From IMG/VR virus record IMGVR_UViG_3300006790_000040, positions 1 to 40,572 of that record: a stretch of 40,572 bases of DNA. One strand, given 5' to 3'. Below, in pieces: positions 31,694 to 39,100 of the stretch. Source of the stretch: a virus. The notes under the pieces were generated by a model. The model saw nothing but the letters and a program-made list of their open reading frames with translations. It did no database searches and had not been told where the DNA came from. Within the stretch, counting starts at the first letter, position 1, and each line of letters opens with the position of its first letter. Position numbers and translations under genes: made by a program.

Positions 31694-32788
31694 TCATTTC
31701 TTGATAATGTAATTCAGGGCAAGGAATGGAGGCATGTTATTGTGAGGGCTATCACCACCAGTTGCGGTAGTTTGGCTATTGGCGTTACGAACCCCACCGC
31801 TGTTTCCGCCGGTAGTGTCGAAGTCGTTTGCGGTGTTTCGGTCAACAACTTGGGTGTGAGTGTGTTCAGCAAGCTCACTCACGGTTAGCGTGTGCGTTTC
31901 CGCGCCTCCGGTATTGTCGCCCAAGGCCCTGCTTGTGCCCTGAGTGCCGCCCTCCGCTGTGTCGCCCTGACCTACACCGAGAGCGAACCGCCCACGAAGA
32001 TCAGGAAGCAGTGATCTGCCGTTTGATCCGGTTCCAAATGCGCTGTTAAGCAGTGTGTCCAAGGCGGTGTCTGCAGCGTCAACCTCAGACCCATCACATA
32101 CCGCCCACCCAGAAGGAGCGGTAGCCCCAGCGAAGGCAGTCACTGACCCAGTTGGCACTGTGGGCAGTGAGTCAACATAGGCGCAGGTGGCCACGGCATC
32201 TGTCCCGTTTCCTTGGGCTTGAGTAGTGGCAGTGACCCCGTTGCCTATTGACGAGGCTGCAAGGTTGGCCCCGCTAGTGATTATAGCGGCACCATCAGCA
32301 GCAAGCACGTCACCTGTTGAGTTTCCGGTGACGTTCCCTGTCACATTACCAGTTACATTGCCGGTTACATTGCCTGTGGCATCACCAGTCAGGTTGCCCG
32401 TAACATCACCCGTAACATCACCCGTTAAATTGCCTGTGACATTGCCCGTAACCCCGGCAGGAGCTGACACAGCCCCTGTAAGAGTGCTGGCCCCTGCCAC
32501 GGAAATATCCCCGCCCAGTGATGCATTGCCGGATGAATCCAAGGTTATCGCCGTGGCGGCGGCGTTGTCATCAATTCCCGTGGACGCAAAGTTGGAGATA
32601 GTTCCACCGTCAATAACGTCCCCCGAAACGGTATTCGCATTAAGGGTGGTGGTTCCGTCAACTATCTGAGTCTCGATAGCCAGAGCGTAATCCTTCAAGT
32701 CTTGGAAATTATCGTCCATCTCTTGAGCGGTCAGAGGGGACTGCTTGGTAAGACGTTTAACTAATGTTCCTGGATAATTTGCCGCCAT
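31694..32788 (-). CDS. Tail fibre with collar domain
   Basis: 364 aa. The N-terminus (MAANYPGTLVKRLTKQSPLT, then AQEMDDNFQDLKDYA) is a typical phage fibre attachment segment. Residues 113-160 are twelve tandem four-residue units of the V/L-T-G-N/D type. The C-terminus (GSVTAFAGATAPSGWAVCDG, LLPDLRGRFALGVGQGD, then GGAETHTLTVSELAEHTHTQ, PPFLALNYIIKK) is a phage tail-collar domain with His residues that can bind metal. It should form a trimeric fibre tip. A gap with a candidate promoter lies upstream. Confidence 0.85.
   Translation of the reverse strand: MAANYPGTLVKRLTKQSPLTAQEMDDNFQDLKDYALAIETQIVDGTTTLNANTVSGDVIDGGTISNFASTGIDDNAAATAITLDSSGNASLGGDISVAGASTLTGAVSAPAGVTGNVTGNLTGDVTGDVTGNLTGDATGNVTGNVTGNVTGNVTGNSTGDVLAADGAAIITSGANLAASSIGNGVTATTQAQGNGTDAVATCAYVDSLPTVPTGSVTAFAGATAPSGWAVCDGSEVDAADTALDTLLNSAFGTGSNGRSLLPDLRGRFALGVGQGDTAEGGTQGTSRALGDNTGGAETHTLTVSELAEHTHTQVVDRNTANDFDTTGGNSGGVRNANSQTTATGGDSPHNNMPPFLALNYIIKK
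32309..32452 (-). repeat. 12-nt tandem repeats encoding VTGN units in the tail fibre
   Basis: Twelve contiguous 12-nt units, each coding four residues of the form (V/L/A/S)TG(N/D), with near-identical third-base choices in some copies (e.g. four VTGN units in a row). They make a beta-prism-like shaft and could change length by slippage. Confidence 0.75.
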
Positions 32789-32820
32789 ATCTTGAATTTA
32801 GGGTATAGGATGGTTTAGGT
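32789..32820 (-). promoter_or_regulatory. Candidate promoter before the collar tail-fibre gene
   Basis: This 32-bp gap carries CCTATACCCTAAAT on the minus strand (about 32796-32809), matching CCTATACCATAAAT before the lysis cassette at 12 of the 14 bases or better. No strong consensus -35 can be given. Confidence 0.4.
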
Positions 32821-33177
32821 CTAATATAAAATTAAGGTGCCCTTGGTGGCTGAAGCGTGCGTAATCTTGACGGTGTTTATGTCAGAGTGCTCAATACTCA
32901 TGACACCGGAGGACGGGGCAACAACCAGCCCATCATCCCCCACCACTTGGACTATCGGGAATCGCCCTAACGCGTGAACGTGGTTCCACTCAACAGCGGA
33001 ATCAAACTCAATAGTTGTTGGCGTTCTGTCGGCCTCCTGCTCGTCCCTTTGTCGGTTTAGAACCAGCCTAGCCTCTTCCCACCACTGCTTATAGAGGTCT
33101 GGCGTATCGGGCAGTTCAGGCAGTTGGCCCGCTGTGATAACCTTAAATGCACCCTGCTTCCGGGTAAACTTGGACAT
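32821..33177 (-). CDS. Hypothetical tail-associated protein
   Basis: 118 aa from ATG 33177 (MSKFTRKQGAFKV), which makes a TGATG overlap with the preceding stop. A central segment has WWEEARLVLNRQRDEQE (helical), then a beta-rich C-terminus ending KGTLILY. Similar short proteins lie between tail-nozzle and fibre genes of podoviruses; function not assigned. Confidence 0.55.
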   Translation of the reverse strand: MSKFTRKQGAFKVITAGQLPELPDTPDLYKQWWEEARLVLNRQRDEQEADRTPTTIEFDSAVEWNHVHALGRFPIVQVVGDDGLVVAPSSGVMSIEHSDINTVKITHASATKGTLILY

Positions 33178-35192
33178 CAATCATCCCTCCTGCTCGCGCT
33201 CCTAGATCCGATGCGGCTGACTTCGTATGTCCGACTCGCCACCCTGACGGGGTTATCTTTACCTGTAACCTTCAGTTCGTCCCTGAAATTGTGGGCTCTG
33301 AGGAATAAGCTAACCAGCGCCTCGTTAGGCTCGTCAATAACATGCTGGGCTCCAGATATTTCCGTCCCTGTCTGCGTCTCGGCAGTGTAGATCCGTACCT
33401 CTAGGCCTAAATTAGAGAGGCTCTCTTGCTGGCTAGACAGGGCTGGCAGGTAGCTGCGTAGGTCCTTCTCATTGAACTGATCCCCCATATCAGTGAGCCC
33501 AGAAGAAAGGGTGCTGTCGTATCCTTCCGTATCCGTGGTGTTTGTGCGGCTGCTCCTTCGGTAGTAGATCTCATCCTTTCCTCCCCACCAAGAGAGAGCC
33601 CTGTCAACAGACCCATACAGCAGGACCACCCCATCACTTGTGCCCATCACAAACCAGTCTTCACTCTCAACGGGAACAATGTTCAGCGTAGGTCTTTTTA
33701 CAGTCAGTGCTGAGGTTATGTTTATGCTCGTTGTCGAGACCGTGCCATACCGGGTATCCAGGCAAAGTGCCTTATCACTTGAGCTAGATGGAAAACAAAA
33801 CCAAACCTCCTTTGTGATGCTGTTATTGGAAGCAAAGATCTGGTCGGTATTTCCGATATTTGTGTTTGGATCATCAAAAAATGTATCACTGCATCGGTCT
33901 AAAACAGAGACCTCAATAGGCTGCCGGTTTTGTAGGTCAAACCTGTAAAACGCACTGCGACCAGCGTATATATGATATTTACCATCTACTATTGCGAGTG
34001 TGTTCTTGTAGTAAAGAGACTTACCCGGAGACAGTGGCAACCTGGTGAAGCTGAACGGGGATGACACGATCCCAGTGTACCTGGCTAAGAAGCTGGACGT
34101 ATCCTTATAGATCACAAGCTGCCCCATAAGCTCACCCATCTTTAGTATACCCGAAGCATCGTCCTCTAGGTCATCATAGCCTGTAATTGATCCAATGGAT
34201 GATTGCTTTTGGATCAGGGCTGAGGAGTTGGAGTGAGATGCTTGATCAGCAAGCGTCACAGTCGTGCCGCTTATATTGCTGATCGTAGTAAAAAGATTCC
34301 CTCCATTTACCCCAGCCCCAATCACAACAACCTTATCCCCCGAAAGGAAGGACTCACTAGGAAACGACAGGGTCAGAGCGTTATTACCGCTAGTAGAGGT
34401 GCACCCGACCACAGCGCCAAACTCTGTGGGATTGTTAATTGAAGACCAGAGAAGCCGGTATTGGTAGCGGTCTGTTGACAGACCGTCAGGGTACTGGCCG
34501 TAAGGGGTGCTGCCATTCATCCAAGTATTGTGGTCTGACAGCGGGATCTCCCTGACATCCCCGATCATAAGTATGTTATTGTAGGCAGCTATCGTCCCAA
34601 CGTGGGCAACCCCCAAATCTCTTAGCTCCGTCATGGGGGTTACTTGCTGGTCACCAATCTTCCAATACACAGGGAGATCTACACCGTTGTTAAGGATAGT
34701 ATACCCGTTGATGTTAACAGCCTCCCACCGGCGGCCATCAGCAGAGAAGCCGGAACCGATCTGCTGCCACTCAAGATAAGCAAAAAATGGCTCTACTCCG
34801 CCTTGCACATTTACATTGCTGACGTATGGGTTATTGGCGGAGCTGGGGTCTAGTACGTACTCATACTCAAGAGCATTAAACACATATAGAGCGGTGGCTG
34901 TGCCTACCACCACCTGAGTCTTTCCTGTCTCAGACCTAGCCATGTGTATTAAGGTAATAGGATCTGTTGAGCTTGACCCAGCGGGGAAAGGCTGGAGCCC
35001 GATGGCCAACCCTTCAAAGTCGCCAAAGTAGTCATAGCCCTCTCGGCGCATTTCGTAGTCTGAGTCCCTCCGCCAGTCCCTCTTAACCAAGTAGTTGGCA
35101 ACCCCCGCCTCAGAGGCGGAGACACGAGACATCAAAGCCCCGCCTTTAGACGGAGATATGGAAACACTTTTATACCTCTTCCTTTTCGCCAT
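33177..35192 (-). CDS. Large beta-rich virion protein, possible tail nozzle
   Basis: 671 aa from ATG 35192 (MAKRKRYKSVSISPSKGG). Beta-rich throughout, with GLAIGLQPFPAGSSS, IGDVREIPL, LSPGKSLYYKNTLAIVDGKY, IDGKYHIYAG-like segments and WFVMGTSDGVVLLYGSVDRA. The order (virion operon, before fibre genes) and a propeller-like beta pattern fit a tail tubular/nozzle protein (T7 gp12 type), but no sequence signature was recognised. I preferred ATG 35192 because the eight extra N-terminal codons from 35216 overlap the preceding gene more. Confidence 0.55.
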   Translation of the reverse strand: MAKRKRYKSVSISPSKGGALMSRVSASEAGVANYLVKRDWRRDSDYEMRREGYDYFGDFEGLAIGLQPFPAGSSSTDPITLIHMARSETGKTQVVVGTATALYVFNALEYEYVLDPSSANNPYVSNVNVQGGVEPFFAYLEWQQIGSGFSADGRRWEAVNINGYTILNNGVDLPVYWKIGDQQVTPMTELRDLGVAHVGTIAAYNNILMIGDVREIPLSDHNTWMNGSTPYGQYPDGLSTDRYQYRLLWSSINNPTEFGAVVGCTSTSGNNALTLSFPSESFLSGDKVVVIGAGVNGGNLFTTISNISGTTVTLADQASHSNSSALIQKQSSIGSITGYDDLEDDASGILKMGELMGQLVIYKDTSSFLARYTGIVSSPFSFTRLPLSPGKSLYYKNTLAIVDGKYHIYAGRSAFYRFDLQNRQPIEVSVLDRCSDTFFDDPNTNIGNTDQIFASNNSITKEVWFCFPSSSSDKALCLDTRYGTVSTTSINITSALTVKRPTLNIVPVESEDWFVMGTSDGVVLLYGSVDRALSWWGGKDEIYYRRSSRTNTTDTEGYDSTLSSGLTDMGDQFNEKDLRSYLPALSSQQESLSNLGLEVRIYTAETQTGTEISGAQHVIDEPNEALVSLFLRAHNFRDELKVTGKDNPVRVASRTYEVSRIGSRSASRRDD

Positions 35193-35337
35193 CGTCTTCT
35201 CCAGGTTTATCTTCAACCAAGCCCAGGCTTTTAGCTAGGGTTATCTTGGCGTGCTCTATTGCTTGGTGGTCTGAGTAGCTTAACCGCGCCTGATGGGCGG
35301 CGTTTACTAATAACATTAAGGCCTGCTCTGGGTTCAT
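35170..35337 (-). CDS. Small acidic-tailed protein
   Basis: 55 aa from ATG 35337 (MNPEQALMLLVNAAHQARLS), which sits 2 bp after the preceding stop with AAGG upstream. A helical body is followed by an acidic tail (GEDDGEKEEV). A longer frame starting at 35391 overlaps the preceding gene by 52 bp and its added residues look like a shadow. Unknown function. Confidence 0.55.
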   Translation of the reverse strand: MNPEQALMLLVNAAHQARLSYSDHQAIEHAKITLAKSLGLVEDKPGEDDGEKEEV

Positions 35338-35339
35338 CC

Positions 35340-35651
35340 TTAACCTTTCTTCCACTTCTTTGAGGGTGATGCCGTCTTTGACGGACTCCACTTAACCTTG
35401 TCCGCCCAGTAGGCTGCGCTGCAGGCACCTTTCTTAATGTTTTTCTTATGCCTACTCTTAAACGCTTCCCTTTGACCGGCTGTCTGGTTGGTCTTAACTC
35501 CCTGCTGACCAAATCTGATTAGCTTGTGCTTGTCCCCGCACTTAGCCAGCACCATGTGCGACTTCTTAGGGTGGCCGGGGGTCTTCTTAGGCTTGTTAAC
35601 ACCAGATAAGCCGTGCTTGCTTAGCAGCTTTTTAACGTACTCAGAAGCCAT
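35340..35651 (-). CDS. Basic conserved phage protein
   Basis: 103 aa, Lys-rich. LSKHGLSGVNKPKKTPGHPK, then VLAKCGDKHKLIRFGQQGVK and CSAAYWADKVKW are recalled from a small conserved family in marine podoviruses and siphoviruses with no known function; this recollection was not checked. GGAGG lies about 15 nt upstream of the ATG. Its basic charge suggests DNA or nucleoprotein contact inside the virion. Confidence 0.6.
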   Translation of the reverse strand: MASEYVKKLLSKHGLSGVNKPKKTPGHPKKSHMVLAKCGDKHKLIRFGQQGVKTNQTAGQREAFKSRHKKNIKKGACSAAYWADKVKWSPSKTASPSKKWKKG

Positions 35652-35653
35652 GG

Positions 35654-35701
35654 TTAGTACTTGCCTCCCTTCTTGCCTTTCTTGCCTTTCTTTTTACTCA
35701 T
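35654..35701 (-). CDS. 15-aa lysine-rich peptide
   Basis: MSKKKGKKGKKGGKY, with a strong ribosome binding site (GGAAGGAG, 7 nt before ATG 35701) and a possible second ATG one codon upstream. It is just downstream of, and overlapping, the acidic-tailed 152-aa gene, and ends 2 bp before the basic 103-aa gene. Eight of 15 residues are Lys. If made, it is a polycationic peptide; the alternative is that its codons only carry a Shine-Dalgarno sequence for the next gene. Confidence 0.5.
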   Translation of the reverse strand: MSKKKGKKGKKGGKY

Positions 35702-36152
35702 CATTTTCTCCTTCCTCTTCGGGCTCTGAATATAATTCGATATCGTCAGGTGAAGCTGGCCAGTTTTTTTCAACAGAATCAAGTGACTCGTAGCTGTCTG
35801 CTGCGGAAACCGCCTCTTCAATCCTCTCGCACTCTGCAATGACAGCCGCCCTAAACTCAGCCCACTCATTGGGGATAAGTCGGCTTCTTTCTACTGAGGC
35901 TAAGACCTGCCAGTCAGAACTGGATAGTAGCTGTCCGGCATTCGCCTTGGCCGCGATTATCTCGTTGGCCTTCTCATCCTCTAGCGGAGCGCGAACAACT
36001 GGCGGCTCAACTGGGGTTTCCCAGCTGATGCCCTCAGCCTCTTTCTGCTCTGGCGTTGAGAGCCTGAGCCATGTTGCCCCGAAACTTTTGTTGTTATGGC
36101 TGAAACTCTTGTCTAGCGGCAGTGCCCGACCTTCTGTTGTAACGTATGGCAT
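35694..36152 (-). CDS. Tail-fibre-assembly-chaperone-like protein
   Basis: 152 aa. WLRLSTPEQKEAEGISWET near the N-terminus and SDWQVLASVERSRLIPNEWA, then EFRAAVIAECERIEEA with a WPASPDD end resemble the layout of phage tail-fibre assembly proteins (a D-W...E-R...W...Y/F-R...WP pattern). The C-terminus is acidic (SEPEEEGENDE). It follows the tail lectin gene by 14 bp, as chaperones follow their fibres. Confidence 0.55.
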   Translation of the reverse strand: MPYVTTEGRALPLDKSFSHNNKSFGATWLRLSTPEQKEAEGISWETPVEPPVVRAPLEDEKANEIIAAKANAGQLLSSSDWQVLASVERSRLIPNEWAEFRAAVIAECERIEEAVSAADSYESLDSVEKNWPASPDDIELYSEPEEEGENDE

Positions 36153-36166
36153 AATAAATCTTTCTG

Positions 36167-39100
36167 TTATCTGGCGTTGCTTGGTGCTGCGAATGGCTGT
36201 TCAGCCCACGAACAAAACACATAATCGTATGCTGAATTATTCATGTGAGTTGACTCCACGTTAATCTTAAAACCGTTTGAAAGTATGTCTATTTTGTAGC
36301 CGGAGTTAGTTGTCTCTTGATTGCTGCTATTGGCTTGAAGATAATTAACGGTTTCATTGTGGGTGTCCCTTACAGCATCGAATATGAACCAGTTGCCTGT
36401 TGTGTCTATGTTCTTGATCCAGACCATCTTTGGGCGATGCCCCGTGTAAACAAAAACTCCATTGTTTCCCGCTCCACGGTAGGTGCCGAATTTGGAATAG
36501 CCTTCAACGCCAGCCCATCCATAGAGAATGTAATCCTCGCCAGTTCCGACGTCTGGCCCAGAGTTCAGATAGTGGTAATTGTAACTAGAGTCATCCGTGC
36601 CATTATTAACGACAACCTGATGCTGCGTCCCGCTAGTTGCTGTAGCGATCAAGTCGTAACCAGAGACTTCAGTGCGCTTTGAGTAGTTTTGGTTTAGGAA
36701 TAAATACTCACCACTGCTCAAGTCCTTGTGCCACACAATCCAATCACCGTTATCTTGTCCATCGTTGCTAGTGCGGGCTTTAGCCATCACAAACTCCAGA
36801 GGAACGCCGAGGCTATGATCGAGTGTCTGCGTGCCTCCGTCCGTATAACCATCACCGGAGTAGCTGATTATTGTGAGCCCAGCAGCGGCGTTGTACTTTT
36901 CCGTTGGGCCACTTGACCCACTGCCGCTAGTAAGCGTAGCAGTATCACTGCCGTTGTAGCTGGTGGTAGCCGCCTTCAGCGTATCCCCATCAGCCCATCC
37001 GGTTGGCGGTGAGTAATTGGAGCTAGTGCCGTCATCGTTTGAGTAGTTGTCAGTCCCGCTCTGCCCAGTGACCCCCAACCAAGTTCCGCTCGTCGATGAA
37101 GTCCCGTCGAGAATGGTTATCTTCTGGTCGTTCAGGTAGTCGTTGTAATAGTTAGGGTAGTCCCACTCTTGCCCGTCACCAGAAGTGTCGTAATGCCACT
37201 TAACTGCGATTGCGTTTAGATCAGCGCACTCTAATGTATACGTTTGTTCGGACAGGTCTGAATTATAATTTCCTGATGAATCATAATACCTCACCGCAAC
37301 CTCGCCCAACGACACCAAGCTGTTGTTACGATTTTCAAATATCTCCATATACACACTAGGGAGATAGGTGCTGTAATCGTAGTAGTACCCAGAGTAATCC
37401 CACGCATCCCCACTGTTGTCCTCTACTTTAACTGTGTAGGTGGTGGTGGAGCTACTGCCGCTGCTGGGGCTTTGGTGAGCTTTCCAGTTCCATGCAACGT
37501 ATGTCCTGCTAGAGTAGTTTGATCCGTTACCCGAACCTAAAGTAAATCCATCGCTGTCAAATGATGTGAGGTCAGAAGAAACCGTGCCTTCAGTCGTGGC
37601 GTTATCGGCTTCTAGTTTTTTCGTCACGCCCCGAACGGAATCATATATCTTATGACTTGTGCCCGATGTTGACCTAGATTTTGTCCACAACAAGCCCGGC
37701 TCGAACCCTAATCCGGTTATGGCATTACTGCTGCTATTCCCGTTATACAGTGCAACCCCGAAATTCTCTGCTGGATTGACGGATGGGGCATCAAGACTGG
37801 AGGAGTTGAGGCTTTTGAATCCGTTGGGCGGACTGTACGCCCATTCTGGGCTGGCTGGTGTCCCAGTGTACCCTCCAGCGAAAGTTGGGTCGGCCCCGAA
37901 GTTGGCGTGATAAACTAGGCCGGAAATGTAGTTGCCCGCCGCAAAGAATGCCTCTGTCCAGTTGTAAGACGAATAGCTTACTGCCGCGCCTACTAGGCTT
38001 CCATTCTTGTACAGAGATACCTCTTTATCGTCAGCGTTTAAGGCGATACCAATAATATCCCCACTAGCCCAAGTAGTGCCCGATCCGCTAAAGGAAACTG
38101 AAGAACCATTTATGTAGACTGACGTGGCGGTTGTTCCACACCAAAAAGAAATGGATGTGTTTCCATCTGAATTACCCAGATAGTTACGCTCTTGGTTGTC
38201 TGCCGTAATGCCTAGCGGGAAATTATTCTGCCCCGCATGAAGCACCTCCGCATACCACTTACCAGAAGATGCCCCGATTGTTGAAACTATTTTAGCGGGA
38301 GTGGATGAGGTATTAGTGACCTTCAGATTCCCTTCGCTAAAGGTAGTGCTTGAGTTGACCAAAGGGTTCCACGTTGGGTGGTTCTTGAAAGGGTTATCCA
38401 GCATGACATCGTGCGTCAGACTGATATTCGTCGCATCGAAATGATTGTTGTTGCCGGATTGATCGGCTCCGAGATAAACGGGGTTTAGCTCGAATGGGCC
38501 TGATGGTGCGGTGAAGTTGCTAGTGTAACGGGCTGTGCCTTTGGTTGCTCTGACATCAAATAAGTACCCAGCAACCTCTTGCCCCGAGATACTGCGACCA
38601 ATCTCAACTTGGTCGCCTGTAAGATTCCACCCCGATGTAGTTCCAGAGGCTACGGATGTCCCGTCAACAAACAGACGAGTGGTGGTTGTTGACGAATCAT
38701 AGCTGACAGCGATGTGTTGCCACTGGTTAGCGGTTAATGCGCCATCCGCAACGAAGCTGACCCAACTGCCGCCAGTATCCTTAATCCAAAGTGAAAGCTC
38801 ATCATCTCTTTGCGATACAGCCCAGCCTCCTGGGCTACTGTAAATCTCATCAGAGATAATGCCTTTATAGGCAGTAGAGGTATCTACGGTTGTCGGGTAG
38901 AGCCAAGTCTCAACAGTAAAATCACCCGTTCCAAATGTTAAATCACTGCTGGTGCTGGTCTGAAGGTAATCCCCAGAACCATCAAAATACATCGCAGTTG
39001 ATTTGGCTGCGGCATCGTAGGGCGTGGAGGCCACCGGGGTTACGAAAGAGCTGGACGAACCATCAGTGTTGTCCCCGTATCCAGTTATGGTGTGGTTTGA

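Noticed and set aside
32309-32452. CRISPR-like or minisatellite array
   Set aside because: The 12-nt repeats are in phase with the fibre gene and have no spacers; they encode VTGN units.
35702-35869. Extended form of the 15-aa lysine-rich frame
   Set aside because: The upstream residues are an antiphase reading of the acidic 152-aa gene; only the last 15 codons have a ribosome binding site.
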